In this document: positions 45,045 to 53,726 of the stretch, in pieces | Layout of the letters: every line of letters starts with the position of its first letter | How positions within the stretch are numbered: position 1 is the first letter of the stretch | Notes under the pieces: generated by a model | The model's input: only the letters and a program-made list of their open reading frames with translations | Database searches by the model: none | Told to the model about the DNA's origin: nothing | Made by a program: the position numbers and the translations under genes | DNA from: DASRFA01 sp035651755 | Lineage (GTDB): Bacteria > Desulfobacterota > Binatia > UBA12015 | Assembly (NCBI GenBank): GCA_035651755.1 | Contig: DASRFA010000046.1 | Coordinates: 1-64,000 of the forward strand | Length of the DNA: 64,000 nucleotides | Direction of reading: 5' to 3'

Positions 45045-46822
45045 CGCCTTCTCCCCCGACTGTTGCCGCCGCCGTTCGGACCCGGCGCCTCTTCGTCCCC
45101 GAACCGGCTCGACATCATCGCGCGGCGATCGGCTTCGCTGCGCGTCGCCTCCGCTCCGAGATCGGAATCGAGCGCGCGATCGTCCTCCTCCTCCGCGTCG
45201 AAGGTCGCGCGCAACGCGGCGATCTGGGCTTCGAGCGCGCGGCGCTTGCGCTCGAGCAGCGTGCGCCGGCGCGCCGCCTCGCGGCGGCGAACGATCTCCT
45301 CCTCGCGCTCGCGCGCCTCCTGCGCGAGGCGCGCGGTTCCGGTGAGGACGCCGTCGAGGCCGACGTAGACGTCGCGCAGCACCACGCCCTCGTCCGTCAG
45401 CGTGAACTCGCGGATCTGGTTCGAGTGCGCCATGCCGCGCGACTTCAGCACGTAGAGCCCGCGGTTGCGCTCGCCGTTCTCCTCGAGGTTCCGGAGGAGC
45501 AGCCAGGTGTCCATGAGCGACGAGACGCCGACGTCCGACGTCTCGAGGGACTCGCTGTGGGTCAGGCTCGTGAAGACGCTGGTGATTTGAAGGCTCTTCA
45601 GGAAGTCCAGCAGCCGGAGCAGCATCCGCGCCACCTCGCTCTCGCTGCCCGCCGCCATCAAATTCGTGATCGGGTCCATCACGACCGCCGAGGGTGCGAA
45701 GTCGGTGATCAGCCGATGCATGAGCGCGAGGTGGGTCTCGAGGCCGAACGCCGTCGGACGCGCGGCGTGGAATCGGAGCAAGCCGTCCTCCCACCGTCCG
45801 AGGTCGATGCCGATCGACCGCATGTTGCGCATGATCTGCTTCGGCGACTCCTCGAACGCGAAGTAGAGACAGCGCTCGCCGCGGCGACAGACCGCCTGCG
45901 TGAAGTGGGCCGCGATGCTCGTCTTGCCGGTGCCTGCAGTGCCCGACACGAGGATGCTGCTGCCGCGGTAGTAGCCGCGGCCTCCCAGCATCGCGTCCAG
46001 GCGCTCGATGCCCGTCGACACTCGCTCGTCCGACGTCGGATGCGCGAGCCCGATCGACGTGATGGGCAGCACGCTGAGCCCGTCGCGATCGATGAGGAAA
46101 GGATACTCGTCGGTCCCGTGGCTCGAGCCGCGGTACTTGACGATGCGGAGCCGGCGCGTCGAGATCTGTTCGATGACGGGATGGTCGAGGAGGATGACGC
46201 AGTCCGAGACGTACTCCTCGAGGCCCTGGCGCGTGAGCTGTCCGTCGCCGCGCTCCGCGGTGATGACGGCGGTGACGCCCTTGTCCTTCAGCCAGCCGAA
46301 GAGCCGCCGCAGCTCGCTCCGCAGGACGGCGGCGTTCGAGAGGCCGGCGAAGAGCGATTCGATCGTATCGAGGGCGACCCGCTTGGCTCCGATCGCGTCG
46401 ATGGCGTGGCCGAGCCGGATGAAGAGCCCTTCGAGGTCGTACTCGCCGGTCTCCTCGATCTCCGCGCGCTCGACCCGCACGTAGTCGAGAGAGATCTTCC
46501 GCCGGCGTTCGAGGGCCTTCAGGTCGAAACCGAGCGACGCCGCGTTCTGCGCGAGCTCCTCGGTCCTCTCCTCGAAGCTCATGAACACGCCGGGCTCGCC
46601 GAACTCGGTCGCGCCGTGCACCAGGAACTCGAGCGCGAACATCGTCTTCCCACACCCCGCGGTCCCGCAGACGAGCGTCGGCCGCCCGAGCGGAAGCCCG
46701 CCGCCGGTGATGTCGTCGAGGCCGCGGATGCCGGTGGCCGCCTTGGGGAGCGTGCTCGTCGCGCCGCCGATCTTCGTTCTTTTCGACTCCCGAATCGTGC
46801 CCACGTCCTCGCGAGACCCCAT
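45041..46822 (-). CDS. KaiC-like circadian-clock ATPase/autokinase
   Basis: 593 aa (from ATG 46822, which has AGGA five bases upstream; ATGs at 46828 and 46849 are alternatives). Two RecA-like domains: CI with Walker A GTAGCGKTMF (~54) and catalytic Glu pair in SFEERTEEL; CII with GTAGTGKTSI (~294) and AFEESPKQI. The CII phosphosites are S-S (DVGVSSLMDTW) where cyanobacterial KaiC has S431-T432. After KaiC there is a 110-residue Arg/Glu-rich coiled coil (EAREREEEIVRRREAARRRTLLERKRRALEAQ) and a Gly-rich tail. No kaiA. This is a KaiBC system of the type seen in various non-photosynthetic bacteria. Confidence 0.93.
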   Translation of the reverse strand: MGSREDVGTIRESKRTKIGGATSTLPKAATGIRGLDDITGGGLPLGRPTLVCGTAGCGKTMFALEFLVHGATEFGEPGVFMSFEERTEELAQNAASLGFDLKALERRRKISLDYVRVERAEIEETGEYDLEGLFIRLGHAIDAIGAKRVALDTIESLFAGLSNAAVLRSELRRLFGWLKDKGVTAVITAERGDGQLTRQGLEEYVSDCVILLDHPVIEQISTRRLRIVKYRGSSHGTDEYPFLIDRDGLSVLPITSIGLAHPTSDERVSTGIERLDAMLGGRGYYRGSSILVSGTAGTGKTSIAAHFTQAVCRRGERCLYFAFEESPKQIMRNMRSIGIDLGRWEDGLLRFHAARPTAFGLETHLALMHRLITDFAPSAVVMDPITNLMAAGSESEVARMLLRLLDFLKSLQITSVFTSLTHSESLETSDVGVSSLMDTWLLLRNLEENGERNRGLYVLKSRGMAHSNQIREFTLTDEGVVLRDVYVGLDGVLTGTARLAQEAREREEEIVRRREAARRRTLLERKRRALEAQIAALRATFDAEEEDDRALDSDLGAEATRSEADRRAMMSSRFGDEEAPGPNGGGNSRGRRR

Positions 46823-47055
46823 GGTCATCCTGCCCGACTCGACGGCCATGTGGACCGGCAGCAACCGCACGCCGATCTGGCGCTTTGCCGGACGAGGCGA
46901 TCCCCCTGATTTTCGGGCTTCCGCGCGAGCGCGCGGCACGTGCCCTTACGTTTGGTATCCGAACGGTGGTCGAGTGGCGAGCCCCCCGGCGCTCGGCGGG
47001 GCGACGATTCGCGACGATCGCTCGGCGACGGCCCCTGCGCGCGCTGCGACGGGCG

Positions 47056-48492
47056 CTACGGGCACCCGCCCATCGCATAGACCGTGCCGTCGACCGTCGC
47101 CGCGTACAGGAGGCCGTTGGCGAGGATCGGGGAGCTCGCGAAGGGGGCCGGCGTCTCCTTGGTGAAGAGCGCGTTGCCGTTCGGGCCGAAGCCGTAGAGG
47201 GCCTTTCGGACCGCGAGGTAGACGTTGCCGGCGGCGTCGACGATCGGCGGCGTGTTCCGCGCGAGGCTGTTCCCGATCTCCGCGGTCGACTTCGACCACT
47301 TGACGTTGCCGTCGAAGTCGAGGGCGTAGAAGGTCGGTTTCAGGCGCCGGGACGCGAGCAGGAAGATCGTCCCGCGAGCGACGTCGAGCGCTGGCGGCGA
47401 CAGCACGCGCTCGTGCGCGCGGTCGTAGGTCGCGAACAGGAGCCGGGTGGACGGCGTGCCGGTCGGCGTCGCGGGCGGCGTCACCTCCCAGAGGCCGGTA
47501 TCGAAGCCGACGTAGACCTTGCCGGTCGTCGGGTGGACGACCGGCGTGTAGTTCGGGACGCGGACGCCGTTCAGGCGGTGCTCGAGCCGGACGCTCCAGT
47601 ACTGCTGTCCGGTCGATGCGTTCACGGCGTCGACGTAGGCGCCGCTGTGCGTGAGGTAGAGCACGTCGTTCGCCGGACTGAGCGCCGGCGAGACGTTGCT
47701 GATGCCGCCATCGAGCGGATGGATGCACCATTTCACCGTCCGCGTCGGGCCCGGGCACATCGCCATGATCGTGCCTGCGCTGAGCGAGTTCGACCCCATG
47801 TAGACGAGGCCGTCGGGGCCGACGAGCGGCGGCGTCGTGACGTCGCCGTCGGTGCACACCTTCTGCCGCCAGGCGACCGTCGCCTCGGTCGCGCTCCGCG
47901 GCGGGATGTCGATCGCCCACAGGTCGTTGTCGCGCGTCCCGATGTAGATGAAGTTCCCGTTGCCGACGGCGGGGCTGCAGTAGTCGGGGAGCCGGCCGAG
48001 GTTGTCGGTGCTGCACCAGTAGATGGCGCCGGTCGAAGGATCGAGCGCGCAGATCGGGTTCTTCGCCGACGCGACGTAGAGCGTCCCGTCCGCGCCCACC
48101 ACGGGCGCGCTCAGGACTTTCGCCTTCACCTTCGACCGCCACACCTCGTTCGCGCACGTCGGCCCGGTCTCCGGGCTTCGACCGGTGTGCTGGGCGTTCT
48201 GCTGGAAGACCGGCCAGTCGCTCGCCGCCGGTCCGACGGGCGCATATGGCGGGCAGGTGCCGGTCGCCTCCAAGCAGATGTTCTGCTGGAGGTCGATCGG
48301 GCAGCGGAAGAGGTTCGCGCGGGCAAGCGACGGCTGGGCTGCGATCAGCGCGGCCGCCGCGACCGCGACGCCCGCTCCCACGAGCGCGCGTCCGAGCGCG
48401 GAAGCGTGGCCGATCGCAGGCGCGGTGCTCGATGAACCTGGAAGACCGAAGGACGGGACGACTCGGCCACGCGCACGGGCGGTTCGGGACAT
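47056..48492 (-). CDS. Secreted PQQ-type beta-propeller protein
   Basis: 478 aa. AGGAG stands eight bases before the ATG. A long N-terminal region ends with a signal-type segment (VGAGVAVAAAALIAAQPSLARA). The rest is a propeller of PQQ-like repeats: VGADGTLYVASAKNPICALDPSTGAIYW, IYIGTRDNDLWAIDI, VGPDGLVYMGS, VYVGFDTGLWEV, FYALDFDGNVKW, LLYAATVDGTVYAM. WPVFQQNAQHTGRSP is the typical first-blade motif. PQQ-ligand residues of dehydrogenases are not evident, so a structural or binding role is likely. A terminal CP dipeptide and several cysteines suggest disulfides. Confidence 0.85.
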   Translation of the reverse strand: MSRTARARGRVVPSFGLPGSSSTAPAIGHASALGRALVGAGVAVAAAALIAAQPSLARANLFRCPIDLQQNICLEATGTCPPYAPVGPAASDWPVFQQNAQHTGRSPETGPTCANEVWRSKVKAKVLSAPVVGADGTLYVASAKNPICALDPSTGAIYWCSTDNLGRLPDYCSPAVGNGNFIYIGTRDNDLWAIDIPPRSATEATVAWRQKVCTDGDVTTPPLVGPDGLVYMGSNSLSAGTIMAMCPGPTRTVKWCIHPLDGGISNVSPALSPANDVLYLTHSGAYVDAVNASTGQQYWSVRLEHRLNGVRVPNYTPVVHPTTGKVYVGFDTGLWEVTPPATPTGTPSTRLLFATYDRAHERVLSPPALDVARGTIFLLASRRLKPTFYALDFDGNVKWSKSTAEIGNSLARNTPPIVDAAGNVYLAVRKALYGFGPNGNALFTKETPAPFASSPILANGLLYAATVDGTVYAMGGCP

Positions 48493-48682
48493 CGGGGGTG
48501 CTCCTGTGGTGTCGGTATTCGGGAGGTGCCGGGTTTCGGCCGCGCATGATCGATGGTCCGACGCCTGCCGTCAACGGCGAATCGGGTCGGTCCCTCGCGC
48601 GGCGTCCGCCGGCGACGCCGCGCGACGGGCCATGGGCCGCCGGGCCGCTCGGCGCCTCGGACGCGCGCGGATCGGCGCGGGA

Positions 48683-49048
48683 TCAGTCCTCATCCGGGCG
48701 CGCGCAGAGCCCGGCGACGACCTGCAGCAGCTGAACGAGGTCCTGCGGCGCGTCGGCGGACCCGAACGCGGGATGGCGTCCCCCGGGGACGTACAGGACG
48801 GTCGGGATCGCACGCAGCCGCGCGTCGGCGACCTGGACGCGCCGGAACTCGAGGCCCGCGAGCTGGTCGGCGCCGAGGTCGACGACGATCACGGCGGGCT
48901 CGGGCTCGCGCAGGACGCGCTCGAGCGCGTCGTCGACGTGGGCTTCCGCGACCACGTCGAACCCGCCTCTCTCCAGCGCGTCCGACAAGAGCTTTCCCGT
49001 CCGCGACCGACCCGCCACGACCAGGATCGGCTTGGCAGCGTGGGCCAT
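48683..49048 (-). CDS. Degenerate receiver-domain protein
   Basis: 121 aa, one receiver-type (CheY-like) fold: KPILVVAGRSRTGKLLSDALERGGFDVV, EPAVIVVDLGADQLAGLEFRRVQ, IPTVLYVPGG. The acceptor-type Asp is present (VVDLGAD), but the acidic pair that binds Mg (usually DDE after the first strand) is AGR and the Lys of strand 5 is missing. Phosphorylation is therefore doubtful. Next to a second degenerate receiver at 49093-49509 on the same strand. Confidence 0.75.
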   Translation of the reverse strand: MAHAAKPILVVAGRSRTGKLLSDALERGGFDVVAEAHVDDALERVLREPEPAVIVVDLGADQLAGLEFRRVQVADARLRAIPTVLYVPGGRHPAFGSADAPQDLVQLLQVVAGLCARPDED

Positions 49049-49092
49049 GGTGCCGCCCCCCGCCAAGATGGTCCTGTCCACCGTGCTCGCAG

Positions 49093-49509
49093 TCAACGGG
49101 TGTCGGTCGACGTGCAGTGGATCTCCACGAAATGCGCGAGGACGGCCGCCGCCTCCTCGGACACCTGCGGCGACCGGTCGCCGAGCGAGACCATGATCAT
49201 CGGCCTCGCTGCGAGCGCGGGGTCGGCGCGGCGGAGGCGCAGGAAGTCGGCGCAATCGTCCTCGGCCGAGACCACGAAGACGATCGCACACGGGAGGACG
49301 CCTTGTCGCGCTCCGGCGATCGCGCCGAGCCCGGTCGCGAGCGGCACGACGCCGTAGCCGCGCTTTCGGATCTCGCGCTCGAGCTGAGCCCTCTCGTCGG
49401 CGTCGGGCGACACGACGAAGACGGTGCCGGGTCGTCCCTTCTGAGCCGTCAATTCCCCCTCCCTCTCCGCGAAGCGCGGAAGCGGATCTTCGTAGCCCCT
49501 TTTCGTCAA
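49093..49509 (-). CDS. Receiver-like protein lacking the phosphorylation site
   Basis: 138 aa. After ~30 residues comes a CheY-like pattern: GTVFVVSPDADERAQLEREIRKRGYGVVP, AIVFVVSAEDDCADFLRLRRADPALAARPMIMVSL. The phospho-acceptor place is Val/Ser and the strand-5 Lys is absent. Two Asp (SPDADE) remain after strand 1. 44 bp upstream of the other receiver gene, so probably cotranscribed. Function unknown; pseudo-receivers usually work by protein contacts. Confidence 0.65.
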   Translation of the reverse strand: MTKRGYEDPLPRFAEREGELTAQKGRPGTVFVVSPDADERAQLEREIRKRGYGVVPLATGLGAIAGARQGVLPCAIVFVVSAEDDCADFLRLRRADPALAARPMIMVSLGDRSPQVSEEAAAVLAHFVEIHCTSTDTR

Positions 49510-49578
49510 AGGGCGTTCGTCGCAGGGTTGTCAAGCGAGCACGGCGCGATGCGCGCTCCGCGGGGGCGGCCGCGCCCC

Positions 49579-50439
49579 TCACTCGGCGCGGGTCGCGAGC
49601 GCGGCGAGAGCGCGCTGGAGCTCCTCCGCGGTCCGCCGGGCGTCGCTCTCGGCTCTCCGGGCGGCGGCGAGCTTCGCCTCGAGCTCCGAGACCGCGCGTC
49701 GCCGCCGCTCGACGTCGCGAGCCGCGCCCCGCAGCTCGCTCTGGAGGCGGCGGCGCTCGGCGGCGACGCGCGCCCGCTCGGTCTCGCGGGCACGGCGCGC
49801 GCGCCTCTCCTCGTCGGCGACCCGCGCGCGCTCCTCGGCGGCGCGCTTTCTCTCGTCGCGGTCGGCCTTCCGCCGCTCGGCGGCGCTCGCCGCTGGAGCG
49901 CGTCGCTCGGCGGCGTCGGCGCGCGCCCGGGTCCGGCCCGTTGCCGGCTCCAAGCCGCGAGCGGCTCGGCTCGGCCGCTCCGGCAGGTCCATCGCCTCGA
50001 AGCCCGGTGGATCGCGATCGGCCGAGAGCGCACCCGGTGGATCGGGCGCGAAGCCGCCGCTCGCCGCGAGCGCGGCGAGCGTCGTCGCCACCCGCCGGAG
50101 GGTCGAGTCGCCGGCGCCGAGCCCGGCCTCCCTGAGGATGTCGCCCGCCTTCTTCCGGAGCTCCGCGATCTCGTCGTGGAGCGCGCGCGTCGCGCGCAGC
50201 TCGCCGCGGCGGACGCGCGCCGCGGTCGCGAGCATGTCGTCGAGAGCGGCGCGCTCGCGACCGTGGAGCTGGTTGACCGCCCACACCGAGGTCGTCGGTC
50301 GGCGGCGCTTGGCGATCTCACGCGCCCCGCTCGCGTCGCCCGCCTTCGCGAGCTCGTGGGAGAGCCGCTTCCGCTCGGCCAGGAAGTCCGAGAGCGGCGC
50401 CTGGTAGAGCCGCCGAAGCGCTTGCTCGTACGCGGCCAT
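49579..50439 (-). CDS. Coiled-coil protein of unknown function
   Basis: 286 aa. The N-terminal ~125 residues are a conserved-looking helical domain (YEQALRRLYQAPLSDFLAERKRLSHELAKAGD, AKRRRPTTSVWAVNQLHGRE, LRKKAGDILREAGL). The C-terminal half is a highly charged Arg/Glu/Ala coiled coil (~185-286). Proteins with RKRLA-x4-DAxGA and KRRRP-x3-WxVN are common in Actinobacteria and deltaproteobacteria-like genomes but uncharacterised. Divergent from the HDOD gene. Confidence 0.75.
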   Translation of the reverse strand: MAAYEQALRRLYQAPLSDFLAERKRLSHELAKAGDASGAREIAKRRRPTTSVWAVNQLHGRERAALDDMLATAARVRRGELRATRALHDEIAELRKKAGDILREAGLGAGDSTLRRVATTLAALAASGGFAPDPPGALSADRDPPGFEAMDLPERPSRAARGLEPATGRTRARADAAERRAPAASAAERRKADRDERKRAAEERARVADEERRARRARETERARVAAERRRLQSELRGAARDVERRRRAVSELEAKLAAARRAESDARRTAEELQRALAALATRAE

Positions 50440-50617
50440 GCGGATGCCCGGAGCCCTCGGTCGCCGTATCCCGGGCCCGGCGGGGAGGCAACGTCGGGGC
50501 GGCCGGTCCCGCCGGCGCTCGCTCGGCAGCCGCGCGCCCGATCGGGCTCGCGGGGGGTTGGCTCAAGCTTCGGCCGCGGACGGACGAAGACTCTCGGCGG
50601 AGAGGGCTCGAACGTCC

Positions 50618-52207
50618 ATGGAAGCGGCCCCCCGGGAGAGCCGGGGCGACAGGATCCTCGCGGAGATCGACGCCAAGGGCGACTTCCCGGCGGCGATGCA
50701 GGCGATGGAGCGCGTGCGACGCGTGCTCGCGCGCGACGACTGCACGACCCTCGGCCTCGCGCACGTGATCCTCCAGGACCCGGGGCTGTCGGCCAAGATC
50801 CTCCGGGTCGTGAACTCGGCGTTCTACCGGACGGGCGGCGTCGCGGTCTCGACCATCACACGCGCCATCATCCTCCTCGGCTTCGATCGCATCTCCGAGC
50901 TCGCGACCGGCCTCCTTCTCCTGGAGCAGTTCACGCGCAACGGGACGAACAATCGCGTCCTGAGCGAGCACCTCCGCCGGTCGCTGCGCTGCGGGGTCGT
51001 GGCACAGGCGCTCTCCCGCCACGGCGGATACCCGGTTCCGGAGGAGGCGTACCTCCTCGGCATGTTCTCGAACATCGGCATGCTGTGGCTCGGCGCGCAC
51101 TACCCTTCCGACCTCGAGGAGGCGGCCGCGCTGCTCCAGACCGGCGCGGCGGATTCCATCGAGGATGCCGTGTCGCGGACGCTCGGCGTCTCGCCAGCCG
51201 CGATCGCGGCGCGCGTCCTCGAGCAGTGGAACCTGCCGACGACGTATGCGGGCTACTTCCAGCGGCAGGCGGCGCGGGCTCCAGGCGCCGGGCCGGCCGC
51301 GGCCGAGCAGCTCGCGTCGATCGTCGCGCTGGCCGACGCCTACGCCCGCTCGGTGGAGCGCGATCCCACGCTCGGCGCGCAGGCCGTCGAGGACGTGAAG
51401 GAGGCGCTCTCGCTCTCGACCGAGGAGGCGGCCGTGCTCCTGCAGCGCGCGGAGTCGGAGCTGAAGCACCAGATGAGGGCGCTCGGAATCGAGGCACCGA
51501 CGCCGCCTCCGCCGGCGGCGAAGCGGCCGCCACGGCGCGCCGACGGCGAGCGCGCCGCGAAGCCGTCCGGCGAAACCGGCGAGCCGCACCCCGAGCCGAT
51601 GTTCGCGCGCGCCGCCGCACCCGAACGCGCGGCGGCCGCCGGCGGCGCGACGGCGGCCGCGCACGCCGGTACCGGCGGCCCGGCCGCAGCCAGCGATCGC
51701 GCGCTCGCGCTCGAGATCGTCACCGAGATCACGCACTCGATCCACGCCGGGCACGACATCGGAAGCCTTCTCGGAGCGGTGCTCGAAGGGATCGCGCGGA
51801 GCGGGGGGTTCGATGCCGTCGTCCTCGGGCTCCTCAGCCGCGAGCGCGATCGCCTTCTCGCCCGCCTCGCGTGGGGCGACGGCGTCCGGCAGGAGCTGGA
51901 GACGCTGTCCGTGCCGCTACGGCGCGGATCGGGCCTCCTGGCCGACGTGATCCTCGATCGCACTCCTCGTCTCGTGCGCGACGGACACGCGGGGCTGCTC
52001 GTCCCGCCCGGAGCGGCGCCGCCGGCGATTCCGGCGCGGTCGTTCGCGATCGAGCCGCTCGTCGTCCAGGGTCGCGCGGTCGGCCTGATCCTCGCGTCGC
52101 GCGCCGGTGACACGGCCGTTTCCGACGCCGAGTCATCCCTCGTCCGGCTCTTCGCGAACCTGGCGTGCATTGCGCTCGCCGAGGGCGGGCGCCGAGCGCC
52201 GCACTAG
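50618..52207 (+). CDS. HDOD-GAF signalling protein
   Basis: 529 aa from ATG 50618. HDOD domain at ~10-225 (VILQDPGLSAKILRVVNSAFYR, ITRAIILLGFDRISELA, LLGMFSNIGMLWLG), a helical stretch, an Ala/Pro-rich linker (~295-360) and a GAF-like domain (~370-525: GFDAVVLGLLSRERDRLLARLAWGDG, IEPLVVQGRAVGLILASR). HDOD proteins are HD-GYP relatives without the metal residues and act in signalling, often with two-component systems; the adjacent pseudo-receivers fit. The 178 bp upstream is a divergent promoter region. Confidence 0.85.
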   Translation: MEAAPRESRGDRILAEIDAKGDFPAAMQAMERVRRVLARDDCTTLGLAHVILQDPGLSAKILRVVNSAFYRTGGVAVSTITRAIILLGFDRISELATGLLLLEQFTRNGTNNRVLSEHLRRSLRCGVVAQALSRHGGYPVPEEAYLLGMFSNIGMLWLGAHYPSDLEEAAALLQTGAADSIEDAVSRTLGVSPAAIAARVLEQWNLPTTYAGYFQRQAARAPGAGPAAAEQLASIVALADAYARSVERDPTLGAQAVEDVKEALSLSTEEAAVLLQRAESELKHQMRALGIEAPTPPPPAAKRPPRRADGERAAKPSGETGEPHPEPMFARAAAPERAAAAGGATAAAHAGTGGPAAASDRALALEIVTEITHSIHAGHDIGSLLGAVLEGIARSGGFDAVVLGLLSRERDRLLARLAWGDGVRQELETLSVPLRRGSGLLADVILDRTPRLVRDGHAGLLVPPGAAPPAIPARSFAIEPLVVQGRAVGLILASRAGDTAVSDAESSLVRLFANLACIALAEGGRRAPH

Positions 52208-52320
52208 ACGCCAGCCTGCACGGCCCGTTCGCGGCGCCCCGGTCCGATGCTCGCGGGCGGATCGGGCGAAGTCGGCTCCGGTGGGATCGCGACGGGTCTC
52301 GGCGCCCACGTCCACGAGCG

Positions 52321-52358
52321 GTGAAATCCGACGGCACAAGTGTGCTCACGGATTTCAC
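52321..52358. repeat. Nested palindrome, copy 1, upstream of the secreted-protein genes
   Basis: Outer arms GTGAAATCCG (52321-52330) and CGGATTTCAC (52349-52358) are perfect over 10 bp. The 18-nt centre contains an inner palindrome GGCACA-AG-TGTGC. GCTCC follows. It lies 110 bp before the ATG at 52468. A second copy at 54257-54294 matches at 34 of 38 positions, with the same spacing. Operator or RNA hairpin. Confidence 0.8.
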
Positions 52359-52467
52359 GCTCCTCCGGTGAAACGAAGCGTCGCCGCACGGCTCGACCGG
52401 CAAAGCGTCGCGAAGAGGAACGGACGCGGCCGTCGCGATTACGGCACTCCGGAGGAAAGGTCAGACG

Positions 52468-52878
52468 ATGAGACGACTCTTTCACAGGTCATTGGCAGCT
52501 CTCGTTCTCTGCTCGGGGATCCTGGCGCTGGCGGCGCAGGCCGAAGCCCTGGACATGTGTTTTCAGATGGACACCGGCGGAAAGTTCATCGCCAAAGGCT
52601 TCAAGATCCCCAGCCGAGGGAAATGCAAGAACTTCGTCGGCTACTTCCCGGGCGAGTTTGCGCCCGACGTTCCGGTGAACGGGACTGCCTGCACGACGTC
52701 GGATGGCTCCGTGGCGCGCTTCACGTTGTCCGACGTCGGCTATTGGTACCAGTTTTCCTTCTACCTCCCGCTGCCCGGGTTCGCCGGCGTCGAGACGACC
52801 GACAACAGCGGGAACCACCAGGCCACCGCCTTCCACTTCAACAGCATCGACTACTGTGCGCCGCAGTCGATTCGCTAG
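52468..52878 (+). CDS. Secreted protein of unknown function (136 aa)
   Basis: GGAGGAAAGG precedes the ATG. Signal peptide LAALVLCSGILALAAQAEA. The mature ~110 residues have four Cys (DMCFQ, GKCKNF, TACTTS, DYCAPQ) and beta-type segments: KFIAKGFKIPSRGKC, ARFTLSDVGYWYQFSFYLPLPGF, AFHFNSIDYC. No family recognised. First gene after palindrome copy 1; the next secreted gene follows 27 bp after. Confidence 0.75.
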   Translation: MRRLFHRSLAALVLCSGILALAAQAEALDMCFQMDTGGKFIAKGFKIPSRGKCKNFVGYFPGEFAPDVPVNGTACTTSDGSVARFTLSDVGYWYQFSFYLPLPGFAGVETTDNSGNHQATAFHFNSIDYCAPQSIR

Positions 52879-52905
52879 CGCGCTAGACCATTGGAGCTGG
52901 AGTCG

Positions 52906-53571
52906 ATGATGCCGATGGGGCGACTCGCCTTCCTGGCGCTCGCTCTTGCGCTTGCCGCGACCGCGAGCGCGGCGACGAACCCGGTTCGGTCGTGCCAGGC
53001 CGCCAAGGTGAAGGCGGCGACGAAGAAGGTGCTCGACGAGGGAAAGTGCCAGCAGAAGGCACTGCTCAAGGACGCCGCGGTGGACCCGGCGTGCCTTCTG
53101 AAGGCAGAGGCGAAGTTCGCGACGGCCGTGATCAGAGCGGGCCTCCAGGGAGTTTGCGAAGGGACCGCCGCGGATCTCGGGACGGACGCCGACGCCTACG
53201 TCGACAAGGTGCTTGCGCGCGTATCCTGCTCCGGCGAACCCGTGGCCGGCGCCTGCTGGTTCCTCGGCACGCTCGGTGAGAGCTGTGACGCGACGTGTGC
53301 CACACACGGAGCGGCGTACGATCCGGCGACGCGATCGCTCGCCGGCAGTGACGGCAACGCGGTCGGTGCGGAACGCTGGCTCAACTGCTTGTCCGTGATG
53401 GCCGCATTTCGCGTCGACGGGGCGATTGCCACGAACCTCTTCCCTCCTGCCGGTGGGCTTGGATGCATCGTCGGGTCCCCGTACGGCGTTGCCACCATCG
53501 CGATCGACGTCTCTCCCACCACCTCGACCGCGGCGGTGGAATCTGGGCAGCGCGCCTGCGCTTGTCTGTAG
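52906..53571 (+). CDS. Secreted protein with Cys-helix module
   Basis: 221 aa from ATG 52906 (ATGs at 52909 and 52915 also possible). Signal peptide LAFLALALALAATASA. Residues ~25-80 are a helical Cys-pair module: SCQAAKVKAATKKVLDEGKC, then VDPACLLKAEAKFATAVIRA and QGVCEG, like those in the proteins at 288-1010 and 57671-61657. The C-terminal ~120 residues (GACWFLGTLGESCDATCATHG, AERWLNCLSVM, GLGCIVGSPYGVATI, QRACACL) are another Cys-rich domain of eight or more cysteines. Cotranscribed with the preceding gene. Confidence 0.78.
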   Translation: MMPMGRLAFLALALALAATASAATNPVRSCQAAKVKAATKKVLDEGKCQQKALLKDAAVDPACLLKAEAKFATAVIRAGLQGVCEGTAADLGTDADAYVDKVLARVSCSGEPVAGACWFLGTLGESCDATCATHGAAYDPATRSLAGSDGNAVGAERWLNCLSVMAAFRVDGAIATNLFPPAGGLGCIVGSPYGVATIAIDVSPTTSTAAVESGQRACACL

Positions 53572-53726
53572 AGGGCATGGAGCGCTCGAGAAACCTCGCT
53601 CTCGACGAACGACGGCACGTTTCTGCTCATGCGATCCCGAGGAGCGCGTCGCCGCACGGGGAGCGCTGATTCGCCGCGATCTCGGCCCGGCACCCGGGCC
53701 CGGAAGAGCGTCCCGCACGCAGGACG
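53572..53726. other. Gap between convergent genes
   Basis: 155 bases between a plus-strand secreted gene and the minus-strand small regulator. Nothing recognisable. Confidence 0.4.

Noticed and set aside
45041..45330. Arg/Glu-rich extension of KaiC considered as a separate gene
   Set aside because: It is in frame, without a stop or ribosome-binding site before it; it is a coiled-coil tail of KaiC.
52320..52380. Palindrome considered as a GEMM-type or other known riboswitch
   Set aside because: It lacks the conserved GEMM or other recognised aptamer sequences; described instead as an unknown palindrome.
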